DNA of 64,000 bases from an uncultured Clostridia bacterium (GTDB lineage Bacteria > Bacillota > Clostridia > Christensenellales > UBA3700): contig CAMXSN010000001.1 of the NCBI GenBank assembly GCA_947246685.1, positions 62,001 to 126,000 of the forward strand, given 5' to 3'. The translations under genes were made by a program, and so were the position numbers. Below are positions 53,851 through 64,000 of this stretch, piece after piece. Position 1 is the stretch's first letter. Every line of letters begins with the position of its first letter. The notes beneath the pieces are model-generated. The model made no database searches. It had not been told where the DNA came from and was given only the letters and a program-made list of their open reading frames with translations.

Positions 53851-55140
53851 ATGATACCGATATTGAGATACGGCAAAGACGATACGACGAGAGTTTTCGG
53901 CAGAACGCAACTGGATAATCGCGAATATATCGCCGCGGTCGACGGGATAATATCCGACGTGCGGAATCGCGGAGACGAGGCGCTGTTTGAATACGCTCTA
54001 AAATTCGATGCTCAGCAGATCGATGCCGACAGCGTGCTGGTGTCGCAGAGCGAGATTGACGACGCGTACGGCAAAGTCGACGAAGCTTTGATCTCGTCTA
54101 TCCGCAGGGCAAAAGCAAGTATATTGGATTATCACTCAAGACAGAGAGAAAAGTTCGCCAATGAATTTTTTGAAGGCGGCAACAGCGCAACCAGCAGGTT
54201 GGGATGGATATACAGACCGCTTGCAAGGGTGGGACTGTACGTGCCGGGCGGAAAAGCCAGCTATCCTTCGACGGTGCTTATGACCGCGCTACCCGCTATA
54301 GCAGCCGGAGTAAAAGAAGTCGAGGTCTGCACGCCTAACGTCAATAATCCTGCAATACTCGTGGCTTGCAGAGAATGCGGAATAGACAAGATATATAGAG
54401 TAGGCGGAGCGCAAGCGATAGCCGCGATGGCTTACGGCACTCGTTCTGTGCCGCGAGTGGATTTGATAGCCGGTCCGGGTAACGTGTTTGTCACGCTTGC
54501 TAAAAAGCAGGTGTTTGGACACGTTGCAATAGATATGATAGCAGGTCCGAGCGAAATTCTGGTTATTGCGGACGATACCGCAGACGCTAAATTGGTGGCG
54601 AGCGATTTGCTTTCTCAGGCAGAACACGACGAGCTTGCCGCAAGCATACTGGTCACGACAAGCGAGCGCATAGCAAAACTTGTGGCAGAGGAATTGGACA
54701 GCCAAAGCGCAGTTTTGGAAAGACGGCGTATTATCGAAAAATCTTTGTCGTCAAACGGAGCTATAATCTTAGCAAAAGATATTGACGAGGCGATACAAAT
54801 AGCCGACAGAGTCGCGCCCGAACATTTGGAGATATGCGCGGAAAACGCCCGCGAAATCGCTATGCGAATTTCTAATGCGGGTGCTATATTCGTAGGCAAT
54901 TATTCTCCCGAACCATTGGGCGATTATTTTGCAGGTCCGTCGCACGTATTGCCCACGAGCGGAAGCGCAAGATATTCTTCGGTGCTGTCGGTCGATACTT
55001 TTATGAAGAAGATAAGCTATATCGAGTATTCTGAGCGCGACTTGCTCTCGGCCGCGGACGATATAATAGGTCTTGCCGAAAGCGAGGGCTTTACCGCTCA
55101 CGCCAATACCGTCAAATTGAGAAAGGGCGGAAAACAATAA
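53851..55140 (+). CDS. hisD: Histidinol dehydrogenase
   Basis: Last two oxidations to histidine; zinc and NAD dependent. The 429-residue protein has YVPGGKASYPSTVLM near residues 130-144, VDLIAGPGNVFVTLAKKQVFG, GPSEILVIAD, the zinc-site SQAEHDELA near 256-264 and ETIHANTVKLR-like HANTVKLRKGGKQ at the end. The hisC gene often found next is absent; hisB follows after 47 nt. Confidence 0.96.
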   Translation: MIPILRYGKDDTTRVFGRTQLDNREYIAAVDGIISDVRNRGDEALFEYALKFDAQQIDADSVLVSQSEIDDAYGKVDEALISSIRRAKASILDYHSRQREKFANEFFEGGNSATSRLGWIYRPLARVGLYVPGGKASYPSTVLMTALPAIAAGVKEVEVCTPNVNNPAILVACRECGIDKIYRVGGAQAIAAMAYGTRSVPRVDLIAGPGNVFVTLAKKQVFGHVAIDMIAGPSEILVIADDTADAKLVASDLLSQAEHDELAASILVTTSERIAKLVAEELDSQSAVLERRRIIEKSLSSNGAIILAKDIDEAIQIADRVAPEHLEICAENAREIAMRISNAGAIFVGNYSPEPLGDYFAGPSHVLPTSGSARYSSVLSVDTFMKKISYIEYSERDLLSAADDIIGLAESEGFTAHANTVKLRKGGKQ

Positions 55141-55187
55141 AATTCACAGAGCACGGATTTTATATCCGCGCAAAAAAGGAGATCGTT

Positions 55188-55769
55188 ATGAGAAAAGCCG
55201 AATTGGTGAGAGACACCAAAGAGACCAAGATAAGATTGGCGCTTGATCTTGACGGACAGGGAAATTATGCAGTTAACACCGGCATAGGATTTTTTGACCA
55301 TATGATGACGCTGTTTGCCTGTCATTCGGGATTTGATTTTTCAGTAGCGTGCGACGGCGACGTGCGCGTCGACGGACACCATTCGGTGGAAGACGTGGGA
55401 ATCGTTCTCGGCAAAGCGCTTGTACAGGCGGTGGGCGATAAAGTCGGAATCAAGAGATATGCCAGCATTTCTATACCTATGGACGAGAGTTTGGCAAACG
55501 TGACAGTAGATTTCAGCGGCAGACCGTATCTCGTGTTTAACGCGCAGGAAATGACCGGCAAAGTCGGGGATTTCGATATCGAGCTTGTCGAGGAATTTTT
55601 CCGTGCAGTGGCAAATTACGGCGGATTGACTTTGCATATTAATTTGTTATACGGCAGCAATAATCACCACAAGATCGAGGCAATATTCAAGGCGTTTGCA
55701 AGAGCGATCAAAGAAGCTGTGACCGTTGTCGGCGATAAATTGCCTTCGTCAAAAGGCGTGTTGGAATGA
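55188..55769 (+). CDS. hisB: Imidazoleglycerol-phosphate dehydratase
   Basis: Dehydrates IGP to imidazole-acetol phosphate. The 193-residue protein is monofunctional (no phosphatase domain). It shows the duplicated manganese-binding motifs GHHSVEDVGIVLG near residue 62-74 and NNHHKIEAIFKAFARA near 161-176. It overlaps hisH by 4 nt. Confidence 0.96.
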   Translation: MRKAELVRDTKETKIRLALDLDGQGNYAVNTGIGFFDHMMTLFACHSGFDFSVACDGDVRVDGHHSVEDVGIVLGKALVQAVGDKVGIKRYASISIPMDESLANVTVDFSGRPYLVFNAQEMTGKVGDFDIELVEEFFRAVANYGGLTLHINLLYGSNNHHKIEAIFKAFARAIKEAVTVVGDKLPSSKGVLE

Positions 55770-56365
55770 TAGCGATAATAGATTACGGAATGGGCAATCT
55801 CAGGAGTGTCCAAAAGGCGTTTGAGTATTTAGGAAAACAAGCTGTCATCACAGACAAAGCAAGCGATCTAATCGACGCTAGCCACGTTGTGCTTCCCGGC
55901 GTAGGAGCCTTCAAAGACGCAATTTGCGCATTGAAAGGCAGCGGAATTGTAGACGCGTTAAAGAGAGAAATCGACAAGGGCAAACCGTTTTTGGGCATAT
56001 GCCTAGGCATGCAAATGCTTTTGGACGTCAGCCGCGAGGACGGCGAGCACAAAGGATTGGGACTGATTGGCGGAGAGGTCGTACGTTTTCAGACAAAGCT
56101 CAAAGTTCCTCATATAGGTTGGAATGAAGTCAAGTTGAAAAAACGCACTCCGCTGTTTGAAGGCGTCGACGACCTTAATTTTTATTTCGTTCACTCGTAT
56201 CATGCCGACGGCTGTCGCGCAGAAGACGTGGAGACAACGTGCGATTACGGATATGAATTTGTTTCGTCTGTCAACAAAGACAACGTCTGGGGAGTACAGT
56301 TTCATCCGGAGAAGAGCGGCGATGCGGGACTTAACCTTTTGAGCAATTTTGCGCGTCTGAGTTGA
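55766..56365 (+). CDS. hisH: Imidazole glycerol phosphate synthase, glutaminase subunit
   Basis: Supplies ammonia to HisF. The 199-residue class I amidotransferase has the nucleophile elbow GICLGMQML (Cys near residue 76) and the His/Glu of FHPEKS near 178-183. IIDYGMGNLRSV at the N-terminus is typical. Confidence 0.96.
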   Translation: MIAIIDYGMGNLRSVQKAFEYLGKQAVITDKASDLIDASHVVLPGVGAFKDAICALKGSGIVDALKREIDKGKPFLGICLGMQMLLDVSREDGEHKGLGLIGGEVVRFQTKLKVPHIGWNEVKLKKRTPLFEGVDDLNFYFVHSYHADGCRAEDVETTCDYGYEFVSSVNKDNVWGVQFHPEKSGDAGLNLLSNFARLS

Positions 56366-56387
56366 ATGTTGGGAAGAGGAGAAAGAT

Positions 56388-57101
56388 ATGATATTATTTC
56401 CTGCGGTAGACGTATTGGATAACAAAGCGGTTAGACTGCTCTATGGAAAGAGAGATATGGTCACCGTGTACGGAGAACCTGTCGAGACTGCGTTGAAGTG
56501 GCAGCAGACGGGCGCCGAATATTTGCATATCGTCGATCTCAACGGAGCGTTCGACGATAGCGACGTCAATAAAAAAACCTTGATCGATTTGGTCAAAAAA
56601 GTGTCAGTTCCCGTGCAGCTCGGGGGCGGAGTAAAGACTTTCGATAAGATAAAATATTATCTTGAAGAAGTAGGCGCAAGCAGAGTTATAGTGGGTACCG
56701 CATGCGTCAGCAGTCCCGATTTGATGGATAAGGCTTGCGCAAAGTACGGCAGTAAAATAGCTTGCGGTATCGACGCAAAAGACGGATTCGTCGCGATAAA
56801 AGGGTGGGTGGAGAAAAGCAGGCTAACTCCGCTGCAAGTCGCGTTGGATATGAAAGCAAGAGGCGCAGATACGGTTATTTATACTGATATAGACAGAGAC
56901 GGCGCGCTTTGCGGAGTCAATCTTAAATCAACGGTAGCGCTATCAGAGCAAAGCGGAATGAATATTATAGCAAGCGGCGGCATGGCTGCGCTCGACGACG
57001 TCAAGGCAGTCAGAGACAGCGGTATATACGGCGCTATTCTCGGCAGATCAATCTACACGGGCGCAATCAATTTGACAGAGGCGTTATCGCTCTGTAAATA
57101 A
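56388..57101 (+). CDS. hisA: ProFAR isomerase
   Basis: Isomerises the aminoaldose ProFAR to the aminoketose PRFAR. The 237-residue TIM barrel has PAVDVLDNKAVRLLYG at the start, QLGGGVKTFDKI near 80 and the second phosphate motif IIASGGMAALDDV near 190. It begins 22 nt after hisH. Confidence 0.95.
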   Translation: MILFPAVDVLDNKAVRLLYGKRDMVTVYGEPVETALKWQQTGAEYLHIVDLNGAFDDSDVNKKTLIDLVKKVSVPVQLGGGVKTFDKIKYYLEEVGASRVIVGTACVSSPDLMDKACAKYGSKIACGIDAKDGFVAIKGWVEKSRLTPLQVALDMKARGADTVIYTDIDRDGALCGVNLKSTVALSEQSGMNIIASGGMAALDDVKAVRDSGIYGAILGRSIYTGAINLTEALSLCK

Positions 57102-57116
57102 ACTAAAAGGTGTCAA

Positions 57117-57878
57117 ATGCTCAATAAGAGAATAATTCCCTGTCTTGACATCAACAAAGGCAGAGTTGTCAAGGGGGTAAATTTCGTCAATTTAATAGAC
57201 GCGGGCGATCCCGTGCAAGTCGCTAAGGCTTACAACGAAATGCGGGCGGATGAAATAGTCTTTTTGGATATCACCGCTACGCACGAGGGAAGAGCCACGC
57301 TCTACGACGTTATCGCGCGCGCGGCAGAGCAGGTATTTATACCGCTGACGGTTGGCGGCGGCATATCGTCGGTAGAGCATTTTCGCGCTTTGCTTAATCT
57401 TGGCGCGGACAAGATCAGTATCAATTCTTCGGCGGTGCGCAATCCTGATCTTATCACCGAAGCGGCTTTGAAATTCGGCAGACAGTGCGTTGTAGTTGCA
57501 ATCGACGCAAAGAGCAACGGCAGGGGGGCTTTTGACGTATATCTCAACGGCGGACGAATCAATACGGGTATTGACGCGATCGAATGGGCTATCCGAGCCG
57601 AGAAAAACGGAGCCGGCGAGATTTTGCTTACGTCTATGGATTGCGACGGAACAAAACGCGGATATGATTTGGATTTGACCAAGAGAGTTTGCCAAGCGGT
57701 CAATATTCCCGTTATTGCAAGCGGCGGCGCGGGAGAGATGAAACACTTTGCCGAAGTGTTGGACGAGAGCGTTGGCGCGGACGCGGCTTTGGCGGCGTCG
57801 CTTTTCCATTTCAAAGAATTGGAGATTAAGACGCTCAAAGAATATCTCACCGATAAAGGCATTGCCGTAAGAAAATAA
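57117..57878 (+). CDS. hisF: Imidazole glycerol phosphate synthase, cyclase subunit
   Basis: Cyclase partner of HisH; produces IGP and AICAR. The 253-residue barrel has the start [20 protein letters not shown] with catalytic Asp11, [18 protein letters not shown] and [19 protein letters not shown] lies just before the ATG. The next gene, hisIE, starts after a 104-nt gap that contains the hairpin CGACTG-tttt-CAGTCG. Confidence 0.96.
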   Translation: MLNKRIIPCLDINKGRVVKGVNFVNLIDAGDPVQVAKAYNEMRADEIVFLDITATHEGRATLYDVIARAAEQVFIPLTVGGGISSVEHFRALLNLGADKISINSSAVRNPDLITEAALKFGRQCVVVAIDAKSNGRGAFDVYLNGGRINTGIDAIEWAIRAEKNGAGEILLTSMDCDGTKRGYDLDLTKRVCQAVNIPVIASGGAGEMKHFAEVLDESVGADAALAASLFHFKELEIKTLKEYLTDKGIAVRK

Positions 57879-57982
57879 AATATTAACAGCGGTTGTTACG
57901 ACTGTTTTCAGTCGGTCATTAGCAGTTGAATCGGTAACCTATATTCTTGGCGATTCAAATTGATAATATATAGGAGAATAAT

Positions 57983-58669
57983 ATGCAAGATATTCAATTA
58001 AAATACGACGACAGAGGACTTATCTGCGCTATTGCGCAGGATGCTTACACAGGCGAAGTGCTGATGCAGGCATATATGAACGAAGAGGCAGTAAAGGCTA
58101 CGCTTGACAGCGGGTATGCGCATTATTACAGCCGTTCAAGAAAATGCCTGTGGAAGAAAGGCGAAACGTCGGGACATCTGCAGAAAGTCAAAAAAATAAC
58201 CTACGATTGCGATTGCGACTGTCTGCTGTTGGCTATCGAGCAGATTGGCGCGGCTTGTCATACCGGCAACAGAAGCTGTTTTTATAGACAGCTCAAAGAA
58301 TTTGAATTCGTACCGGATTACAAAGTGATATTTGAAGACGTAGAGACGATTAGAGACAGGCAAATTGCGCCCGTAGAAGGCTCGTATACAAATTATCTGT
58401 TTGATAAGGGCATAGAGAAGATCTGTAAGAAAGTGGGAGAAGAGGCTACGGAGACTGTGGTAGCAGCGGTAGCAGGCAAAAAGAACGAACTCATCGGCGA
58501 AATGTCGGATTTGCTTTATCACGTACTTGTGCTCGCGCAGGCAAGCGGCATTTCCGTTTGGGATGTCTTTCAGGAAGTTATGGCGCGCAAAGGCAAGGCT
58601 CCCAATCCCAAATATGCCGACAGCAATATAGAATCCAATACCGATAAGATAAAGCAGGAAAATAACTAA
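57983..58669 (+). CDS. hisIE: Bifunctional phosphoribosyl-AMP cyclohydrolase / phosphoribosyl-ATP pyrophosphatase
   Basis: Steps 2 and 3 of histidine synthesis. Residues 1-110 are HisI ([32 protein letters not shown] and a later Cys bind metal). Residues 120-228 are HisE ([20 protein letters not shown] and LLYHVLVLA). TAGGAG lies upstream of the ATG. It ends the his cluster; a terminator follows. Confidence 0.95.
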   Translation: MQDIQLKYDDRGLICAIAQDAYTGEVLMQAYMNEEAVKATLDSGYAHYYSRSRKCLWKKGETSGHLQKVKKITYDCDCDCLLLAIEQIGAACHTGNRSCFYRQLKEFEFVPDYKVIFEDVETIRDRQIAPVEGSYTNYLFDKGIEKICKKVGEEATETVVAAVAGKKNELIGEMSDLLYHVLVLAQASGISVWDVFQEVMARKGKAPNPKYADSNIESNTDKIKQENN

Positions 58670-58733
58670 AATTCTATAAAACTTTCGCAGTACTATAATT
58701 ATATAGAATGCAAATAACTGATTAAATTTATAA

Positions 58734-58759
58734 AAAAGAGAGTTGCGGCTCTCTTTTTC
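58734..58759 (+). terminator. Terminator of the his operon
   Basis: AAAGAGAG, loop of 6, CTCTCTTT and T's; the stem is at least 7 bp and extends with A-T pairs. It lies about 65 nt after hisIE. Confidence 0.85.
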
Positions 58760-58793
58760 TGACAAAAGTAAATATCGTAAATAGATTAAACTC

Positions 58794-58822
58794 TTGCAAT
58801 ATCTATATTAATATGTTAAAAT
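58794..58822 (+). promoter_or_regulatory. Promoter of the aldolase gene
   Basis: TTGCAA (58794-58799), a 17-bp spacer and TAAAAT (58817-58822), about 50 nt before the ATG. Confidence 0.7.
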
Positions 58823-58871
58823 ATATAGAAATATAAAATCTAGATGCTTAATTTAAGCGAAGGAGCGCCCT

Positions 58872-59843
58872 ATGGGAAAGAGAACACTTTTATCGTTCAG
58901 TCCGCAGATCAAGGTCATTGACGCAACGCTGAGAGACGGAGGTCTTGTCAATAATTTTTATTTTGAAGACGATTTTGTCAAAAAGCTTTATCAGACCAAT
59001 ATTCAAGCAGGCGTGGATTATATGGAGTTTGGCTATAAGGCGTCGGCGGAGATTTTTGACAAAAACAAGTTCGGCAAATGGAAATTCTGCGACGAAAAGG
59101 ATTTGAGAGACGTAGTCGGCGACAACGATACAGACTTAAAGATCGCCGTTATGGCGGACGTTGGCAGAACTGACGCCGATAAAGACATTATTGCTAAAGA
59201 AGACAGCGTGATCGATATGGTCAGGGTGGCTAGCTATATCAATACCATTCCCGCAGCAGTGGAGATGGTGGAGAATTGCGCAAAAAAAGGATACGAAACG
59301 ACCGTTAATATAATGGCGATTTCGCATGCGAACGACAGCGACCTCGAAGAGGCATTGGATATTATCGGCAATTCTCCTGCCGACGGCGTATATCTTGTGG
59401 ACAGCTACGGATCGCTGTATCCCGAACAAATTAGAAGACTAGCAGATAAGTACCTCAATATGGCTGCAAAATACGGTAAATTCGTGGGTATTCACGCGCA
59501 CAACAATCAACAGCTTGCCTTTGCAAACACGATAGACGCGGTTGCATGCGGCGTCAATTATCTGGACGCCACCGTCAATTCTCTTGGCAGAGGAGCGGGT
59601 AATTGCCCGTTGGAACTCTTGCTCGGTTTTCTCAAAAACCCAAAATACAAGCTGCATCCCGTGTTGAAATTTATCGAAGATGAGATGCTGCCGCTCAAAG
59701 AAAAAGGTCTCGTATGGGGCTACGATATACCGTATTTGATCACCGGCGTACTCGACAGACATCCGTCGGGCGCAATAGATTGCATCAAGAAAGACCGCAA
59801 AGATTACGCAAACATTTATCATGAATTGATGGGATTGGAGTAA
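58872..59843 (+). CDS. HMGL-like aldolase catalytic domain protein
   Basis: A 323-residue TIM-barrel enzyme of the DRE-TIM superfamily (HMG-CoA lyase, 4-hydroxy-2-oxovalerate aldolase, isopropylmalate/citramalate synthase). Visible motifs are IDATLRDGG (residues 16-24, the DRE-like metal site), DMVRVASYINT, VYLVDSYGSLYPE and the metal-binding HAHNNQQLA near 213-221. It lacks the regulatory domain of isopropylmalate synthases and the second domain of HOA aldolases. The reaction is unknown. It sits between the his and ilv genes but has its own promoter. AAGGAG lies upstream of the ATG. Confidence 0.8.
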   Translation: MGKRTLLSFSPQIKVIDATLRDGGLVNNFYFEDDFVKKLYQTNIQAGVDYMEFGYKASAEIFDKNKFGKWKFCDEKDLRDVVGDNDTDLKIAVMADVGRTDADKDIIAKEDSVIDMVRVASYINTIPAAVEMVENCAKKGYETTVNIMAISHANDSDLEEALDIIGNSPADGVYLVDSYGSLYPEQIRRLADKYLNMAAKYGKFVGIHAHNNQQLAFANTIDAVACGVNYLDATVNSLGRGAGNCPLELLLGFLKNPKYKLHPVLKFIEDEMLPLKEKGLVWGYDIPYLITGVLDRHPSGAIDCIKKDRKDYANIYHELMGLE

Positions 59844-59917
59844 TATTTCCGCGCGGTACTAAGATAAATTGCCCGACGAAAAGCAATTTTTACCACGTAG
59901 CGGAACAGTAAAAATAC

Positions 59918-59946
59918 TTGACAATACGGCTAAAATATTATAATAT
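59918..59946 (+). promoter_or_regulatory. ilvB promoter
   Basis: TTGACA (59918-59923) with TAATAT (59941-59946, 17-bp spacer) or TATAAT (59939-59944, 15 bp). It is about 35 nt before the ATG. I found no T-box leader. Confidence 0.7.
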
Positions 59947-59980
59947 TAATTAATGTATGTACTTAACGATGGAGTAGTTT

Positions 59981-61639
59981 ATGAAATTAAACGGTTCGCA
60001 AATCTTAATAGAATCTTTGTTGGAACAGGGCGTTGACACGATATTCGGTTATCCGGGCGGCTCTGTTTTGAATATTTACGACGCTCTTTACTCTTATCAG
60101 GACAGGCTCAAACACGTGTTGACCGCACACGAGCAGGGAGCGGCGCACGCAGCCGACGGCTATGCCAGAGCGACGGGCAAGGTGGGCGTAGTGCTTGCTA
60201 CTTCCGGTCCCGGCGCGACAAATCTTATTACAGGCATAGCAACGGCGTTTATGGACAGCGTGCCGATGGTTGCCATTACGGGCAACGTAGGCACCAGTCT
60301 TATCGGTTTGGATTCTTTCCAAGAGGTTTATATTGCAGGTATAACCATGCCGATAACCAAACACAACTTTGTAGTCAGAAAAGTTGAGGAACTTCATGAC
60401 GTAATGAGAGAGGCGTTCAGGATCGCTAAGAGCGGCAGACCCGGTCCCGTTCTCGTCGACATTCCCAAAGACGTTACTTCCAATACGTGCGAATTTGCTC
60501 CAATGCCTAAGTCCGAAGCGTCGGCATATCCGCAGGCATCTGACAGCGCGATCGCGCAGGCGGCAAAATTGATTAACGCGGCAAAAAGACCGGCGGTTCT
60601 TTTCGGCGGAGGAGTATTGATTTCTCAGGCAGAAAAGCAGTTGTTGGAATTTATCACTAAGGCGCAAATACCCGCTACCCACACGCTTATGGCTGCGGGA
60701 GTTCTCGGTTGGGGAGAGAAACTCAACTTGGGACTTATCGGTATGCACGGCAGTATGTCTGCAGGCAGAGCAATTGCAGGCAGCGATTTGGTAATTGCAG
60801 TCGGCACGAGGTTTTCCGATAGAGTCGCTACTGCAAAAGAGAAATTTATCAGAGAAGCAAAAGTTATACATATAGATATCGACGCGGCGGAGATAAATAA
60901 AAACGTTGCGAGCGATTTGAGCGTAGTCGGCGACGTAAAGGAAGTGTTGAATAGACTTCTTCCGTTAATAAAGACGGCGCGTCACGACGAATGGATTGCG
61001 CAGATAGCCGAGTGGAAAAAGTTCGATTACCGTCCAAAAGACAAAGAGGGCGTGTTGAGACCTCACCAAATAATTCAGGCTGTATGCGACGAAATCGGAG
61101 AAGACGGAATAATCGTCACAGACGTAGGACAGCACCAAATGTGGGCGGCACAATATTCCAAGCGCACTAAGTGCAGAAGTTTTCTCACTTCGGGCGGACT
61201 TGGCACGATGGGATACGGCTACGGCGCTTCTATCGGCGCGCAGACAGCTTATCCGGATAGAAAGGTTGCGCATATTACGGGCGACGGTTCTTTCCATATG
61301 AATCTCAACGAACTTTGCACAAGCGTAAGTTTTGGACTTCCCATAGTCAGCGTGGTTATCAACAACAACGTATTGGGTATGGTAAGACAGTGGCAGACCC
61401 AGTTCTACGGCAAGAGATATTCGCAGACGACTTTGGACAGGGCGACGGATTACGTCAAACTTGCTGAGGCATTCGGCGGAAAGGGATTCAGAGCAAGCAC
61501 TCTCGACGAACTTAAAAAAGCTCTCAAAGAGGCTTACGCTTCCGGACAACCTTGCATTATCGAGGCGCTTATCGACAAAGACGAGAAAGTTTTGCCTATG
61601 ATACCCGCGGGACAGAGCATAGACGAGATAATAATGTAA
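59981..61639 (+). CDS. ilvB: Acetolactate synthase, catalytic subunit
   Basis: Thiamine-diphosphate enzyme making acetolactate for valine, leucine and isoleucine. The 552-residue protein has the N-terminal VDTIFGYPGGSVLNIYDAL with catalytic Glu in AHEQGAAHAADGYARATG near residue 47, GHPGPVLVDIPKDV-like RPGPVLVDIPKDVTSN, the ThDP motif GDGSFHMNLNEL near 427 and VVINNNVLGMVRQWQ. GGAG precedes the ATG. ilvC follows 60 nt later; the usual regulatory subunit gene ilvN is not between them. Confidence 0.96.
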   Translation: MKLNGSQILIESLLEQGVDTIFGYPGGSVLNIYDALYSYQDRLKHVLTAHEQGAAHAADGYARATGKVGVVLATSGPGATNLITGIATAFMDSVPMVAITGNVGTSLIGLDSFQEVYIAGITMPITKHNFVVRKVEELHDVMREAFRIAKSGRPGPVLVDIPKDVTSNTCEFAPMPKSEASAYPQASDSAIAQAAKLINAAKRPAVLFGGGVLISQAEKQLLEFITKAQIPATHTLMAAGVLGWGEKLNLGLIGMHGSMSAGRAIAGSDLVIAVGTRFSDRVATAKEKFIREAKVIHIDIDAAEINKNVASDLSVVGDVKEVLNRLLPLIKTARHDEWIAQIAEWKKFDYRPKDKEGVLRPHQIIQAVCDEIGEDGIIVTDVGQHQMWAAQYSKRTKCRSFLTSGGLGTMGYGYGASIGAQTAYPDRKVAHITGDGSFHMNLNELCTSVSFGLPIVSVVINNNVLGMVRQWQTQFYGKRYSQTTLDRATDYVKLAEAFGGKGFRASTLDELKKALKEAYASGQPCIIEALIDKDEKVLPMIPAGQSIDEIIM

Positions 61640-61660
61640 TCAATGTTTAGGAAATACTAA

Positions 61661-62695
<1,035 letters not shown>

Positions 62696-62746
62696 AATAC
62701 GTATACGGAGTCATTCGTATATTAAATTATCAAATAAGTATAGTCG

Positions 62747-62813
62747 AATAAGCTGTTTATTTAATAAATGGCTTATTTGACTAAGTACGCGAAGACTATT
62801 TTTTGTCTTTGCG
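62747..62813. other. Two hairpins in the ilvC-ilvD gap
   Basis: AATAAGC/GCTTATT (62747-62777, with an inner TTTATT/AATAAA stem) and CGCGAAGAC/GTCTTTGCG (62788-62813). Neither ends in a T tract. They may shape processing or act as a weak attenuator between ilvC and ilvD. Confidence 0.45.
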
Positions 62814-62895
62814 GCAAACATATATATATTATATCTAACGTGATAATAGATAAATCAAAATAAATCGAGCATTTATCAATGCAAAGGAAATTATT

Positions 62896-64000
62896 ATGGC
62901 TTTGAGAAGTGAATATCTGACAAAAGGCGTCGAGACGGCTCCGCAAAGGTCGTTGTTGTACGCTTGCGGCTACACAAAGGAAGAACTTGACAGACCGCTT
63001 ATCGGCGTTGTCTCGGCTTACAGCGATATTGTGCCCGGTCACATACATCTCGACAAAATCACCGAGGCTGTCAAGGCGGGCGTGAGACTTGCCGGTGGCA
63101 CTCCGATAATGGTGCCTTCGATAGGAGTATGCGACGGCATAGCGATGGGACATATCGGAATGAAGTATTCGTTGGCGTCGAGAGAATTGATTGCCGACAG
63201 TGTGGAGACGATGACAATGGCGCACTGTTTCGACGGTTTGGTGCTTGTGCCCAACTGCGATAAAATCGTGCCCGGCATGGTTATGGCGGCGGTCAGAATG
63301 AACGTTCCTGCAGTCGTTGTCAGCGGAGGTCCTATGATGGCGGGTACCGTCTGCGGTCAAGAGACGTCTCTGTCAAAGATGTTTGAAGCGGTCGGCGCGA
63401 GAAAAGCCGATATGATCGACGATAAAGAACTTCTCGAATACGAAGAGAATTGCTGTCCGTCCTGCGGATCGTGCTCGGGCATGTATACTGCAAATTCTAT
63501 GAATTGTCTGTGCGAGGCTATCGGTATAGCTTTGCCGGGTAACGGAACTATACCTGCGGTCATGAGCGGAAGAATCGCGCTTGCCAAGCATGCGGGTATG
63601 GCAATCATGGATTTGGTGAACAAAGGCGTCAAAGCCAGGGATATTATCAACGAAAAGTCTATCCGAAACGCGCTTGCTTGCGATATGGCTCTAGGTTGTT
63701 CGAGCAACAGCGTTTTGCATTTGCTTGCGATCGCCAATGAAGCCGGATTTCCGCTTGATCTCAAAATAATCAACGAAGTCAGCGCCAAGACGCCTAATCT
63801 GTGTCATCTTGCGCCAGCAGGTCCGACACATATGCAGGATCTCAATGCGGCGGGCGGTGTGCAGGCTGTTCTTTGCGAACTTGCAAAGAAAAATCTTATC
63901 GACGTCACTGCTATAACGGCGACGGGTAAGACCGTGGAAGAAAATATCAAGACTGCTGCGGTTAAGGATTACAATACGATAAGATCGATAGACAATCCGT
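62896..64000 (+). CDS. ilvD: Dihydroxy-acid dehydratase (5' part)
   Basis: Dehydrates dihydroxy-acids to keto acids in branched-chain synthesis; Fe-S enzyme. The first 368 codons are in the window and the frame is open at the right edge. Visible are [23 protein letters not shown] [31 protein letters not shown] with a cluster Cys, and [18 protein letters not shown] near residues 185-202 with further cluster Cys. AAAGGAAA precedes the ATG. Confidence 0.96.
   Translation, partial: MALRSEYLTKGVETAPQRSLLYACGYTKEELDRPLIGVVSAYSDIVPGHIHLDKITEAVKAGVRLAGGTPIMVPSIGVCDGIAMGHIGMKYSLASRELIADSVETMTMAHCFDGLVLVPNCDKIVPGMVMAAVRMNVPAVVVSGGPMMAGTVCGQETSLSKMFEAVGARKADMIDDKELLEYEENCCPSCGSCSGMYTANSMNCLCEAIGIALPGNGTIPAVMSGRIALAKHAGMAIMDLVNKGVKARDIINEKSIRNALACDMALGCSSNSVLHLLAIANEAGFPLDLKIINEVSAKTPNLCHLAPAGPTHMQDLNAAGGVQAVLCELAKKNLIDVTAITATGKTVEENIKTAAVKDYNTIRSIDNP

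Noticed and set aside
59844..59980. T-box leader before ilvB
   Set aside because: No T-box sequence, specifier loop or terminator could be recognised; the promoter is only about 35 nt before the gene.

Overview
The window is a gene-dense chromosomal segment of moderate GC from a spore-forming Firmicute, most likely an uncultured member of class Clostridia. The evidence is gene order and content: the conserved gmk-rpoZ-coaBC-priA-def-fmt-rsmB-rlmN-rsgA-rpe-rpmB-yloU-fakA-recG neighbourhood, three sporulation genes (spoIIID, spoVB and a tiny spoVM), strong AGGAGG-type ribosome binding sites, and sigma-A-like promoters with 16-18 bp spacers. No phage, plasmid, CRISPR, rRNA or tRNA gene was seen.

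Layout. 1-6.7 kb: the 5' part of glyQS, a small cysteine-rich protein, a small membrane protein, a TspO-like protein, an ECF-type transporter S component beside coaX (so probably pantothenate uptake), then hom, two small tail-anchored winged-helix proteins and a TfoX-N protein. 6.9-12.9 kb: uvrB-uvrA, then a DUF421/DUF4363 pair. 13-17.2 kb (minus): a folate operon folC-folE-folP-folBK behind a tetrahydrofolate riboswitch, with folA just upstream on its own promoter. 17.2-26 kb: spoVB, a two-LysM protein, an inverted-repeat cluster, a 1352-residue repeat lipoprotein, a split TSUP permease, spoIIID with a readable sigma-E promoter, and ttcA. 26.2-30.9 kb: a small export protein, prmA (frameshifted), rsmE, mtaB, a HIT protein and rpsU. 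31-35.4 kb: pcrA-ligA. 35.7-51.8 kb: the conserved yicC-to-recG housekeeping block. In it a NUDIX gene sits where prpC-prkC usually lie, and spoVM sits beside rpmB. 52-58.7 kb: the histidine operon hisZGDBHAF-IE, without hisC or a histidinol-phosphatase. 58.9-64 kb: an HMGL-like aldolase, then ilvB, ilvC and the start of ilvD.

Points that cut across the window. (1) Several genes (the 85-aa membrane protein, uvrB, folA, yloU, recG and a small ORF before hisZ) have a near-consensus promoter whose predicted start site falls 0-4 nt from the start codon, with no ribosome binding site; they look leaderless. (2) A long palindrome (CATAYTGAAC, 3 nt, GTTCARTATG, core YTGAAC-N3-GTTCAR) occurs six times in three close pairs, around the end of spoIIID, around rsgA and around the fakA-recG gap. 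I do not recognise its binding protein. (3) rsgA appears to start at AUC, and prmA carries a one-base deletion. (4) The conserved locus keeps its order but lacks remA and prpC-prkC. Protein calls rest on motifs and remembered family sequences; no searches could be run.
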